Shown: positions 51,042-59,065 of the stretch, piece after piece
Position numbering within the stretch: position 1 is the stretch's first letter
How the letters are laid out: each line of letters starts with the position of its first letter
Assembly: GCF_036227485.1 (NCBI RefSeq)
Contig: NZ_CP109479.1
Coordinates: forward strand, 5,394,001-5,458,000
DNA from: Streptomyces sp. NBC_01451
GTDB taxonomy: Bacteria; Actinomycetota; Actinomycetes; Streptomycetales; Streptomycetaceae
DNA: 64,000 nucleotides
Direction of reading: 5' to 3'
Position numbers and translations under genes: made by a program
The notes under the pieces: model-generated
Database searches by the model: none
Seen by the model: only the letters and a program-made list of their open reading frames with translations
Told to the model about the DNA's origin: nothing

Positions 51042-51494
51042 TCAGTGGCGGACGAGGCCGGTGAACGGCGCGTGGAGGTCGGCCGGGGTGGTGCGGCGGC
51101 GGACCAGGTGCGCGGTGCGCTGGTGGCGCTGGCAGATGGTCAGCTCCGGTGCGCCTTCCGGCAGGCCGGCCTGGCACGCCTCGCGTTCGGGGACCTCGCC
51201 GGAGTCCGGGCGAGGTGCCGCGTGGTAGGCGGCGTGGACGTGGTCGGCGGCCTGCCAGATCCGGGTGCGGGCGGCGCGGAGCTGGTCGCCCTCGATCGGC
51301 ACGAGCTGGCCGGTGCGGGTGGCGTGGGCGTCGAGCAGGCCGTGCAGCGAGACGAGGTGGGCGTGCAGGGCGTCCAGCTCGGTGCGGGTGGTGACGAGAG
51401 GACCGCCTGGCACGTTGAGCGCGCGGTGGAAGTCGAGCGCGGCGGTGGCGAAGGGCACGAAGTCCTGCGCGGTCGGGCTGGCGGTGCGGGACAT
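51042..51494 (-). CDS. Hypothetical protein between T4SS genes
   Basis: 150-residue helical protein rich in His (AAYHAAPRP; CQRHQRTAHLVRRR). It lies between the SCO6880-like and VirB4-like genes with short gaps, so it is probably made with them. It has no membrane segment and no shared tail. Two cysteines near the C-terminus might bind metal with the His residues. Role unknown. Confidence 0.6.
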   Translation of the reverse strand: MSRTASPTAQDFVPFATAALDFHRALNVPGGPLVTTRTELDALHAHLVSLHGLLDAHATRTGQLVPIEGDQLRAARTRIWQAADHVHAAYHAAPRPDSGEVPEREACQAGLPEGAPELTICQRHQRTAHLVRRRTTPADLHAPFTGLVRH

Positions 51495-51528
51495 GGGGGT
51501 GCTCTTTCGGAAGGGAGGAGGGCCGGCA

Positions 51529-53001
51529 TCAGGCCGCGAGTGCCAGCGGCATGGCGGCGGCGGTGAACGCTTCGGCCTGCTGCCAGGTGAGCGGCCTAAG
51601 GTCGAGCTGGGCGCCGACCGCCGCGGTCTCCACGACCGCGCAGGCGGAACGAAGCTCCTCCTCGGAGTCGGCCGAGACGGTCAGCAGGCCGGTCAGGGCG
51701 ACATCCGCGTGCCCCGCGATGAGCTGGCGCTCACGGGACTTGATGTCCTGGTACTCGATCGAGTCCGCTTCGGAGTCGACCTGGCCGCGCCGGGCGCGCT
51801 CAGAGGCGTCTGCGATGACCGAAGCCTTCTTGCGCTGGACATCGCGCAGAGCGGCGTCCAGCCCCTTGGGCTCGTACGACAGCGACAAGGTGCGGCGCAC
51901 CCCGGCGGTGAACAGGAGCTGGTGCAGGAAGCCTGCCGACGTCTCGGTGCGGGGCCAGTTCTCCACCCAGTACGTGGAGTGGACGGCGGAGTCGGTCGCG
52001 ATGTGGTCCGACTTCTCGACGACCACGACCGGGCCGGCAGCGGCGGGGTCGGCCTCGGGACGCCCGGAGGAGGACCATCGGTCCAGTGCGGCAAGGGCCT
52101 TGGGGTCGTATGCCGTTCGCACGACGGCCGCGATCTCGTGGGCGGTGAGCCAGCCGGTGGGGTTGAGCCCGGCGGTGCGCGCGGCCTGGTCGAAGGTCGA
52201 GGTCAGCTGCGCCAGCACGCTGAAGGACCCGGTCAGACCGCCTCCGGCCTGGTTGATCAGGCGTCGCGCGGCCTTGGCGTCCAGCGAGACCGCGACGTAC
52301 GCCTCGTGCGGCGCCGCGGCCGGGCCCGCGCTCTGGATCAGCTCGCTGTAGATCGCGCCGGCCACCGGGGCGTCGGGCTGGCCGTGCTCCTCCCAGTACC
52401 GGCGAAGGGCGTCGCCGGAGTCCGGGACGGTGCGCTCGATCACCTGGATGCGGGCGACCTGGCCGGTGCGGGCGAGAGCGGCGAGCGTGCGTCCCCAGCC
52501 GTTGACGTTGGCGTTCTGGGTGCCCGGGTCGAGCAGCGCGTAGGCGTGGGAGGACACCTTTACGACGGCGGTCAGCGTGCCGGTGTGGGGGTTGTGGACC
52601 GCGCCGTACCGGCGGTCCGGGGCGGTAACTACGCGCAGGCTGGCGGCGGTACCGGGCAGATGGAGGATTCCTTCGCGCACCGGGCGGCGGGACGGCCGGG
52701 CGAGCCAGATCAACTGGCCCCGCATCCGCCGGAGCACGTACCGGGTGACGATCGGAGCCCAGTCGGCCAGGGATCGGCCCCGGTAGCGAACGAAGACGAG
52801 CAGGGCGATGGCGGCCCAAGCGGGGATGAGTTCGAGGGCGCCGACCACGCCACGGGTGAGGATGACGGCGAGCAGGAGCAGGCCGGTGAGGCTCACGACG
52901 ATCAGTTGCGGGGCGGTCAGGCCGAGCAGGATGCCGCGCCTGCTGCGGTGCGGGAACTTCACGGTGGCCGTGGTGGCTTCGGCCTGGGGGTTGTCAGACA
53001 T
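51529..53001 (-). CDS. SCO6880-family T4SS protein (PrgI-like N-terminus)
   Basis: 490-residue protein. Two membrane segments (about 24-50 and 54-72) form a PrgI/VirB3-like start. A long soluble domain like the N-terminal half of VirB4 follows (GAVHNPHTGTLTAVVKV; ALLDPGTQ; helical region with DAALRDVQRKKASVIADASE). The SCO6880 family is typical of actinobacterial T4SS gene sets and lies next to the VirB4 motor gene, as here. ATG at 53001 is shared by the first-copy context of the repeated leader. Confidence 0.87.
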   Translation of the reverse strand: MSDNPQAEATTATVKFPHRSRRGILLGLTAPQLIVVSLTGLLLLAVILTRGVVGALELIPAWAAIALLVFVRYRGRSLADWAPIVTRYVLRRMRGQLIWLARPSRRPVREGILHLPGTAASLRVVTAPDRRYGAVHNPHTGTLTAVVKVSSHAYALLDPGTQNANVNGWGRTLAALARTGQVARIQVIERTVPDSGDALRRYWEEHGQPDAPVAGAIYSELIQSAGPAAAPHEAYVAVSLDAKAARRLINQAGGGLTGSFSVLAQLTSTFDQAARTAGLNPTGWLTAHEIAAVVRTAYDPKALAALDRWSSSGRPEADPAAAGPVVVVEKSDHIATDSAVHSTYWVENWPRTETSAGFLHQLLFTAGVRRTLSLSYEPKGLDAALRDVQRKKASVIADASERARRGQVDSEADSIEYQDIKSRERQLIAGHADVALTGLLTVSADSEEELRSACAVVETAAVGAQLDLRPLTWQQAEAFTAAAMPLALAA

Positions 53002-53046
53002 GGTGGTTCCAGACAGTGGGAACGGGCGGGAAGGGGCGGAAGGCGC

Positions 53047-53080
53047 GGCGCTCTTCTGGAGGTCATGGCAGGACTCCGTT
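53047..53080 (-). repeat. Repeated 5' leader block, copy 3
   Basis: On the leftward strand this reads GGAGTCCTGCCATGACC, then TCCAGAAGAGC. The ATG lies 65 bases upstream of the SCO6880-like start, the same spacing as the other two copies. Confidence 0.65.
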
Positions 53081-53140
53081 TCGGGTGGTCGGGGGAAGGG
53101 GGCGGGCTGGAGGGATGCAGCCCGCCCCCTGGGTGGTGGG

Positions 53141-54550
53141 TCAGGACCCGGACGGAGGCTGGTTGGGGTAGACCCAGCTCGTCGGAGTCGGGGAGCCGGT
53201 CGCCGACGGACCGGTGGAGGGCGGCGGCGGGGCGGCAGGACCGCTGGGCGACACGGCACCTGCCCGGGTCAAGCTGCTGCCCGGAGCCGACGCACCAGCG
53301 GGCTGGGCGGCGGAGCCGCCGTCAGCACCCGGAGTGCCCCCTTCGGAGCCTCCCGTTTCGGCCTCGCCGGGCCGGGTGATCAGCGCGGGGATGCCGGGGC
53401 GCTGGATCAGGGCGCGACCCTTGTCACCGGAGGCGTTCGTGTCCTCGCCGTACCGGAAGCTGGTCTGCGGCTTCGGCGGTCCGGCGTCGATGCCCTCCTT
53501 GCTCAGGTTGCCCCCGGAGGGGTTGATGCCGGAGGCAACGCCGTCGCTGCCCGCGCCCGGGACCTGACTCGGCCCCTGCGGGGCAGGAGTGCCGGTGCCG
53601 GCCTGCATCGCGAGGCTGCCCGCGGTCTTCGCGGCCCCCGCGGCGACCGCCATGCCGGCGACGCCGGTGCGGTGCAGGTCGTCGTGGCCGCCGCCGTCAC
53701 TCGCCCAGTGGACGAACTTGTAGGTGGCGTACGGGCAGAGCAGGACCAGGACCATGACGACGATGCCGGCCATCGCGTCGGACAGGGCGGCCATTCCGTC
53801 CTCGGGATCGGACTTGCCCATCGCCGAGACGCCGATCAGGAAGACCACGGTCATCAGCAGTTTCGACACGACGAGGGTGGCGGTGGCCTCGATCCAGCCC
53901 CGCCGCCAGCGCTTGGCGACCTCCCAGCCGCCGCCGGATCCGGCGAAGACCGCGAGGGCGACCATGATCAGGACGCCGACCTTGCGGGCGACCATCACGC
54001 CCCAGTACATGAACGCGCCGATCGCGCAGCCGAGAGCGACCAGGGCTGGGACGCCCCAGCCGAGGCCGTACATCGCCCCCAACTCGTTGACCTTGATGAC
54101 GCGGCGGATCGCATCGTCGACTGAGCTGTTGGCTGCTTGGAACAGGCCGTCAGAAAGGGCGTCGACCACCGTGATGGCCACGGAGGTGAAGGCGACGGCG
54201 CAGAAGGAGAAGAGGACGCCGGTCATCGTGCCGATCGCGGCCTGGGCGAGGGCGCGTTCGTCCCGTCGCCAGGCCGCGAACATCAACTGGATGCAGAACG
54301 TGCCGACGGTCAAGGCGAGGCCGATGGGCAACAGCAGCTCGTAGTTGTCCCGGAACCAACCGGCGTTGAGATCGATGGCGGTGGTTTCGTTGACGGCCTT
54401 GGCGGCGAGGTCGGCCGCACTGGCGGCCAGCTCACCCGCTGACTTCGCGATCCACGCCCCGATGCCGTCGGTGACGGTCCCGGCGGGGTTGGTGGCGAAG
54501 TCGACGGTGTCGCAGACGGTGTTCATCAGCGGAAGGTCGCAGACTCCCAT
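53141..54550 (-). CDS. VirB6/TrbL-like polytopic T4SS protein
   Basis: 469-residue membrane protein. A signal-like start (MGVCDLPLMNTVCDT) and an amphipathic region are followed by about six membrane segments (residues about 70-290; for example LLLPIGLALTVGTFCIQLMF and GIVVMVLVLLCPYATYKFVH). The C-terminal 170 residues are Gly/Pro/Ser-rich, probably extracellular or disordered. This layout is that of VirB6/TrbL inner-membrane channel subunits. ATG at 54550 follows a strong AAAGGAGG. Confidence 0.82.
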   Translation of the reverse strand: MGVCDLPLMNTVCDTVDFATNPAGTVTDGIGAWIAKSAGELAASAADLAAKAVNETTAIDLNAGWFRDNYELLLPIGLALTVGTFCIQLMFAAWRRDERALAQAAIGTMTGVLFSFCAVAFTSVAITVVDALSDGLFQAANSSVDDAIRRVIKVNELGAMYGLGWGVPALVALGCAIGAFMYWGVMVARKVGVLIMVALAVFAGSGGGWEVAKRWRRGWIEATATLVVSKLLMTVVFLIGVSAMGKSDPEDGMAALSDAMAGIVVMVLVLLCPYATYKFVHWASDGGGHDDLHRTGVAGMAVAAGAAKTAGSLAMQAGTGTPAPQGPSQVPGAGSDGVASGINPSGGNLSKEGIDAGPPKPQTSFRYGEDTNASGDKGRALIQRPGIPALITRPGEAETGGSEGGTPGADGGSAAQPAGASAPGSSLTRAGAVSPSGPAAPPPPSTGPSATGSPTPTSWVYPNQPPSGS

Positions 54551-54577
54551 GGCGGTACCTCCTTTCTGGGGTGGGGG

Positions 54578-55267
54578 TCAGGGCGCGACGGCCGGCAGGA
54601 CACCGGCCAGGGCACAGGGCTGGGAGGGACGGCACTGGACCGCGAGGGTGGTGACGCGGTTCTCCGCGCCGCCGTGCGGCGAGCCTTTCCAAGCGATCGA
54701 CTGCTTGCCGGAGACCGTCACGGCGTAGACGTACGCGGTCGTGATCGCCCCCGGGTCCGCCTGCAGGGCCTGGGTGAACGAGTCGGGGAAGTGCGCCTCG
54801 TTCACGGTCGCGGTGGCGAACTGGCCGTTGGCGGCCATCTCCTTCCACAGCACGCGCGAGGGAACGAGCGCGTCCACCGAGGCGGTGTCGGCGTACTTCC
54901 TCTCGCTGGTCAGCCACCCGTGCAGAGCAGCCAGCAGCTCATGCTGGGAGTACGCGCGGGTGTCGTAGGACCACAGCGCTGCGGCTGCCGCCTTCCCGAA
55001 CTTGATCGGATCGTGCGTGGACGGGGGAACGGGAAGGGCGCTGCGGCTCCCGTGCGGTGGTGACGAGGCGGAAGCAGAAACGGTCGGGGAGGAGGGGGAA
55101 GCCGAACTCACCTGTGGTGCAGGAGCCTTGGAGGAGGCCCTGCCGTCGCGGGTGAGGTAAGCGGCCAGGCCGGCGAGGGCGACGAGCACCACCAGGACAG
55201 CGGTACCGAGCAGCGCCCGGCGGCGCACACGAGATGCGCCGCCGGGGTTCGTGGAGCGGTCAGACAT
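54578..55267 (-). CDS. VirB8/TcpC-like T4SS protein
   Basis: 229-residue bitopic protein. A short basic cytosolic start, a membrane segment (about 18-40), a Ser/Pro linker and an external domain (about 85-229) form an NTF2-like pattern (AAAALWSYDTRAYSQHELL; TVNEAHFPDSF; TTAYVYAVTVSG). This layout fits VirB8 and TcpC, the scaffold of the channel. It overlaps the pilin-like gene by one base (TGATG). Confidence 0.78.
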   Translation of the reverse strand: MSDRSTNPGGASRVRRRALLGTAVLVVLVALAGLAAYLTRDGRASSKAPAPQVSSASPSSPTVSASASSPPHGSRSALPVPPSTHDPIKFGKAAAAALWSYDTRAYSQHELLAALHGWLTSERKYADTASVDALVPSRVLWKEMAANGQFATATVNEAHFPDSFTQALQADPGAITTAYVYAVTVSGKQSIAWKGSPHGGAENRVTTLAVQCRPSQPCALAGVLPAVAP

Positions 55268-55575
55268 CAGTGGACCTGCGTCCCAAGCGTGCTGAAGAAC
55301 GCCACCACACCGTTCGCGGCACCCAGCAGGAGGGCCGCGCCAGCGCTGACCAGCACGCCCTTCTTGCCGCTGGCCTCGGCCTGGTGACCGCCGGAGTGAT
55401 GGCCCCAGGCCCACACGCCCGCGCTGACGGCAAGCGCGCCGACTACGCCGATGATCCCGAAGAGGTTGATCGAGCCCATCACCTGCTTGAGGACCGCCAA
55501 GCCGGGGAGGCCACCATCGTTCGGCTTGATCCCGGGGTCGTAGGCGAGCTGGACGACCTTGTCGGCGAGATACAT
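55267..55575 (-). CDS. Pilin/VirB2-like two-segment membrane protein
   Basis: 102-residue protein with two hydrophobic segments (about 35-58 and 72-97) around a short basic loop (ASGKKG), as in VirB2/TrbC pilins and DUF6112-type proteins of actinobacterial T4SS. It has no clear cleavable signal. In a Gram-positive setting it would form part of the channel rather than a long pilus. It is second in the leftward operon. Confidence 0.72.
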   Translation of the reverse strand: MYLADKVVQLAYDPGIKPNDGGLPGLAVLKQVMGSINLFGIIGVVGALAVSAGVWAWGHHSGGHQAEASGKKGVLVSAGAALLLGAANGVVAFFSTLGTQVH

Positions 55576-55662
55576 TGAGAACTCCAGTTCGATTTAATGC
55601 ACGCCAAAGCCCGAGGCGGCGAAGCGGCGGTGCAAGGAAAGGGGGGAGGGGAGAAGCGCCGG

Positions 55663-56808
55663 TCAGACGACTCGGCGGGCCGCGAGAATCTGCGGCTTCC
55701 AGGACGCGAGGGTCGCGAGGCGGACCACGTCACCGGTGTGTGGGGCGTTCACGATCAAGCCCTGGCCGACGACCATCCCGACGTGTTCCGGGACTTCGGC
55801 AGTCCCCTCGGTGAAGACGAGATCACCGGGCTGGAGAGCGTCGACCGACACCGGCTTGCCCTCCTTGACCTGCGTGTACGTCGTCCGGGTGAGGGTGACT
55901 CCGGCGGCCTTGTATGCCTGCTGCATCAGCGAGGAGCAGTCGCAGCGGCCCATGGGGTCGGGCCCGTGGGAGTCGGTGCAGCTCCCGCCCCATTGGTACG
56001 GAGTGTCGAGCTGGCCGAGCGCCCAGCGGATCGCCGTCTGGACCTTGGGCGGAGCGTCTGCCGGGATCTTGTATCCGGTCGGCATCGCGCCGGGCGGGAT
56101 GGTTCCGAAGTCGGTTCCGTCCCCGCCGGTCGTACAGCCGCCCGCGGTGCTCGGCGGAGGACTGGCCGTGCTGTCCGAGCCGGATGGCGAGGGGCTCGGC
56201 GACGTGCCGCCGGCCGTCGACAGCAGCGGCTCGATCGCCTGCTGCAAGGCGGTGGCCAGGGGCTCCCACTTCGCGTAAGCCTCGGGGAAGCCGGACTTCT
56301 GCACCGCCTGGGCGGCCTGGGTGACGGACAGGGACTGCCAGCCCGAGACCTTCTCCAGCGCCTCGTAGAACTTCGTCGAGGCGTGCACCGGGTCGAGGAT
56401 CTCGTTCGCGGTGCCCCATCCCTGCGACGGACGCTGCTGGAACAACCCGAGGCTGTCGCGGTCGCCGTAGGTCAGGTTCCGCAGGCCGCTCTCCTGCAAG
56501 GCGGTCGCCAGGGCCATGATCTGGCCTCGGGCCGGGATGTTCATCGCGACACCGGTGGCTTGGATGGTTTTGGCGTTGGGCACCTGCTCGGCCGGGTCGT
56601 CCAGGCCCGGCACGGAGACCGTTTCCTTGCCGCTGCCGTCCAGGATCGCCTTCACCTGAGTGGCGACGGCCGAGGTATCCACAGCCTGTGCACCGCCGGT
56701 CGAGCAGGAAGCCGAGGCACTCCCGGCCGCGATACCGAGGATCGGAACGGCCAGCAGCAGTGGACCGGTGGCGACGAGACCGACGACGGTTCCGGTGGTC
56801 TTCTTCAT
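55663..56808 (-). CDS. Bifunctional lytic transglycosylase / NlpC-P60 peptidoglycan hydrolase
   Basis: 381-residue exported enzyme that would open the cell wall for the transfer channel. A signal peptide (about 1-34, ending SASASC, possibly a lipobox-like site) leads to a transglycosylase-like domain (about 85-190) with catalytic E106 in ALQESGLRN and SLGLFQQRPSQGWG. A Ser/Pro linker follows, then an NlpC/P60 domain with C290 (CDCSSLMQQAY) and H341 (EHVGMVVG). The start is coupled to a 28-codon leader frame. Confidence 0.92.
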   Translation of the reverse strand: MKKTTGTVVGLVATGPLLLAVPILGIAAGSASASCSTGGAQAVDTSAVATQVKAILDGSGKETVSVPGLDDPAEQVPNAKTIQATGVAMNIPARGQIMALATALQESGLRNLTYGDRDSLGLFQQRPSQGWGTANEILDPVHASTKFYEALEKVSGWQSLSVTQAAQAVQKSGFPEAYAKWEPLATALQQAIEPLLSTAGGTSPSPSPSGSDSTASPPPSTAGGCTTGGDGTDFGTIPPGAMPTGYKIPADAPPKVQTAIRWALGQLDTPYQWGGSCTDSHGPDPMGRCDCSSLMQQAYKAAGVTLTRTTYTQVKEGKPVSVDALQPGDLVFTEGTAEVPEHVGMVVGQGLIVNAPHTGDVVRLATLASWKPQILAARRVV

Positions 56809-56891
56809 CGCCGCTGCCGTTCGCCGGGGCGGACAGCCCGGCCGGGCAACGGAGTTGGGTCAGGGCGTGGGCGTATCAGGGCGTGCTGCAT
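56805..56891 (-). CDS. 28-codon leader frame coupled to the transglycosylase gene
   Basis: Starts ATG eight bases after GAGGAG and reads MQHALIRPRPDPTPLPGRAV, then a basic end. Its TGA overlaps the transglycosylase ATG (ATGA). It lies directly behind structured leader B, in the place where copy A has its first gene. Either a true small protein or a coupling leader. Confidence 0.5.
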   Translation of the reverse strand: MQHALIRPRPDPTPLPGRAVRPGERQRR

Positions 56892-56908
56892 CGCAGCGGC
56901 TCCTCGCG

Positions 56909-57024
56909 GTTCGTAGGAGGCGCGGTGCCGACTTCTCGTGCAAAGCCGTCGGCACCGCGCCGATGTGAATCCGCCTCTCAGGGCGGGCCCGGGTCAGGGG
57001 AGTTGGTAGCTCCCGGACGCCGGT
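56909..57024 (-). promoter_or_regulatory. Structured leader RNA, copy B
   Basis: Contains the same blocks as copy A in the same order: ACCGGCGTCCGGGAGCTACC (57005-57024) with the GGGAG/CTCCC hairpin, GATTCACATC (56962-56971), then a perfect 14-bp stem (56948-56961/56919-56932) with the loop GGCTTTGCACGAGAA, and CTCCTACGAAC (56909-56919). The stem bases differ from copy A while the loop is almost identical. Confidence 0.75.
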
Positions 57025-57202
57025 CTCAGGTCATGTGCGGCAGCCGGCCGCGCTTGTAATCTCAGGCGGTGCACCGGGTCTCCTCACGGCTTCGGGAACG
57101 GGGGGCCAACGTGCCCTCCGGACCGCGCTATTGGACGCGGCAACACGGATCAGCACAGGTCAGCGGGGGTGGAGCCGGGCTCCGCCTCGGTGACACGGCG
57201 AG

Positions 57203-57231
57203 ACAGTAGATCGGGATTCCGGCCGCACCAA
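57203..57231 (-). promoter_or_regulatory. Candidate promoter of the leftward transfer operon
   Basis: On the leftward strand TTGGTG (57226-57231) and TACTGT (57203-57208) are 17 bases apart, a fair match to the vegetative sigma consensus. It would give a leader of about 390 bases including structured leader B. Not tested. Confidence 0.45.
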
Positions 57232-57274
57232 ACGACCGCCGAACCCAGGCCCGGAGTACGACACGGGCTCGTTA

Positions 57275-57306
57275 GGCGCGGCCGAAAATCGCGGCTAATC
57301 TCCGGC
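57275..57306 (+). repeat. Upstream element, copy 4 (opposite orientation)
   Basis: Rightward core GCGGCCGAAAATCGCGGC, then TAATCTCCGG, 82 bases upstream of the methyltransferase start at 57388. Its orientation relative to its gene is the same as in copies 1-3. Confidence 0.5.
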
Positions 57307-57387
57307 GCAACCCAGCTCCGAACGGCCGATGTTGACCGCCGTCCGGAGCGGGCCCAGTCCCGTCGTGCCCTGAAAGAGGCCCCGCAC

Positions 57388-58146
57388 ATGAGCTACACGC
57401 TGCACCGAGGCGACGCCCTCACCGTGCTGAAGACCCTCCCGGACGAGAGCGTCAACGCCGTCATCACCGACCCCCCGTACAACTCCGGCGGACGCACCAG
57501 CTCGGACCGCACCGGCCGCACCGCCCGCGCCAAGTACGTCACCAGCGGATCGGCGCACGACCTGCAGAACTTCCCCGGAGAAAACCGCGACCAGCGGAGC
57601 TATCGAAGCTGGCTGACCGCGCTGCTCACCGAGGCGTACCGGGCCGCGACCGAGCACTCCGTCGCCATGGTGTTCTCCGACTGGCGACAGGAGCCGACCA
57701 CCAGCGACGCCCTGCAGATGGCGGGCTGGACCTGGAGCGGCACGATCCCCTGGATCAAGCCCGCCAGCCGGCCTCGCAAGGGCGGGTTCAAGCAGTCGGC
57801 CGAGTTCATCACCTGGGGCGTCAAGGGCAGCCTCGAAAAGGACCGGGACCTCTACCTGCCTGGCCACTTCATCGCCTCTCAGCCCCGCAAGGACCGCGTC
57901 CACATCACCCAGAAGCCGGTCGAGATCATGCAGCAGCTCGTGCAGATCTGCCCCGAAGGCGGCACCGTCCTCGACCCCTTCACGGGCAGCGGCTCGACAG
58001 GCGTCGCCGCCCTGCGCGAGGGCCGGCAGTTCGTCGGCGTCGAGCTGTCCTCGCACTACGCCGACGTGGCAGAACAGCGACTGTTGCAGGCAACGCAACA
58101 CACTCTGACCCAGGACGACTTCGTCCTGGCCGGGCCGGAGGCATGA
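57388..58146 (+). CDS. DNA methyltransferase, beta class (N6-adenine or N4-cytosine)
   Basis: 252-residue modification enzyme. Motif IV is TDPPYNSGG (D28-Y31). After the target-recognition part comes motif I, DPFTGSGST (about 200). This DPPY-first order marks the beta class. No restriction gene is adjacent, so it is an orphan; on mobile elements such enzymes often protect incoming DNA from host restriction. ATG at 57388 follows AGAGG. It diverges from the T4SS operon. Confidence 0.9.
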   Translation: MSYTLHRGDALTVLKTLPDESVNAVITDPPYNSGGRTSSDRTGRTARAKYVTSGSAHDLQNFPGENRDQRSYRSWLTALLTEAYRAATEHSVAMVFSDWRQEPTTSDALQMAGWTWSGTIPWIKPASRPRKGGFKQSAEFITWGVKGSLEKDRDLYLPGHFIASQPRKDRVHITQKPVEIMQQLVQICPEGGTVLDPFTGSGSTGVAALREGRQFVGVELSSHYADVAEQRLLQATQHTLTQDDFVLAGPEA

Positions 58147-58189
58147 GCATGAGAGCGACCAGACCAGGGCCGACGGACCGCAGACGCCA

Positions 58190-58233
58190 AAGGGCGGCTG
58201 GTACATCGAGGAACCGATGCACCAGCCGCCCTT
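58190..58233 (+). terminator. Terminator after the methyltransferase gene
   Basis: Perfect 13-bp arms AAGGGCGGCTGGT and ACCAGCCGCCCTT, with an inner CATCG/CGATG pair in the loop, 44 bases after the stop. Confidence 0.8.
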
Positions 58234-58323
58234 CCGCTTGCGTCAGGCCGCCTCGAACGCCCGCCGAATCAGCGGCCCCGCCTTCTCCAGGTCGGCCGCC
58301 GAGGCGATCCGCACCTCGTGCGC

Positions 58324-58815
58324 TCAGGCAGCGTACGTATCTCTCATGGGTGCGATGTAGGCGGCTTCGATGAAATCGAGGAACTTCGTGAGGCCCTCGT
58401 CTTCGAGCATGTGCCCGATGCAATACATCATTTGATAGGTGACGCTCAGTTCCTCGCTGCGTTCTTCCCCGAGGTGCTTGTCGGCGGCTCGCATCTCTCG
58501 GTGCGGAGTGCGATCAAAGAGAGAATTCCTTTCCTCCTGTTCTGGGGTCCGGGGGCCAAAGGCCGCGATGAAGAAGTCCAGTGCCCTCCTGAAATCGTCC
58601 GCGCCGAGCAGGTTCTGGATCGTCCGCATCATCTGGTAAGTGGCTTCGAGCGCCGCGCCGCTGTCGCTGAGGTGCTCATAGGCAAGGGCGGAGATCCGAA
58701 GCGAGTCCTGGCGGCGGCTGCGCCGGCGACGAACAGGAAGCGGCTCGGACGGTGCCTCGGAGTGCTCCGTGGTCAGGTGCGCGAAAGGCATGCTGTTGGC
58801 GATTTGGGACGTCAT
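58324..58815 (-). CDS. Hypothetical protein with internal repeat
   Basis: 163-residue helical protein. Two related segments, EATYQMMRTIQNLLGADDF plus RALDFFIAAF, and SVTYQMMYCIGHMLEDEGL plus KFLDFIEAAY, show an internal duplication. A basic stretch (RRRRSRRQD) precedes them. The ATG at 58815 has a GGGG run too close to it, so the start is unsure. No family recognised. Confidence 0.6.
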   Translation of the reverse strand: MTSQIANSMPFAHLTTEHSEAPSEPLPVRRRRSRRQDSLRISALAYEHLSDSGAALEATYQMMRTIQNLLGADDFRRALDFFIAAFGPRTPEQEERNSLFDRTPHREMRAADKHLGEERSEELSVTYQMMYCIGHMLEDEGLTKFLDFIEAAYIAPMRDTYAA

Positions 58816-59065
58816 GCCCCTTCGATATCGCCCTGCCACTCTTGTAACGGGGTGTTGAGGCCCATAGAGCTGCGTGTCTCGGGCCGGTTCGTCCATCCGG
58901 TGTCGGCGTCGGCTGAACTTGGCCGTCGTCGAGATCCGGACCCGTGCATGCCCCACGGCAGAGGCTGACGCACAGAGCGCGAGGCCCGGCTCCCGGTAAT
59001 GCCCCGGGTCACCTGGCCTCACTTCTGAGAGCCCGCGGCCCTCAGCATCTCGACCACCGTAGCGG
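58816..59065. other. Intergenic stretch, nothing recognised
   Basis: About 250 bp between two leftward genes. No hairpin, repeat or convincing frame was seen. Confidence 0.3.

Noticed and set aside
49795..53379. Long rightward frames (477 and 704 codons) across the VirB4 and SCO6880-like genes
   Set aside because: Both are antisense shadows made by high GC in third positions. The leftward frames have Walker motifs and membrane segments.
58236..58320. Leftward fragment ending EKAGPLIRRAFEAA
   Set aside because: It looks like the C-terminus of some protein but is only about 27 codons after an in-frame stop and has no clear start. It may be the remnant of a gene interrupted here, but this cannot be shown.
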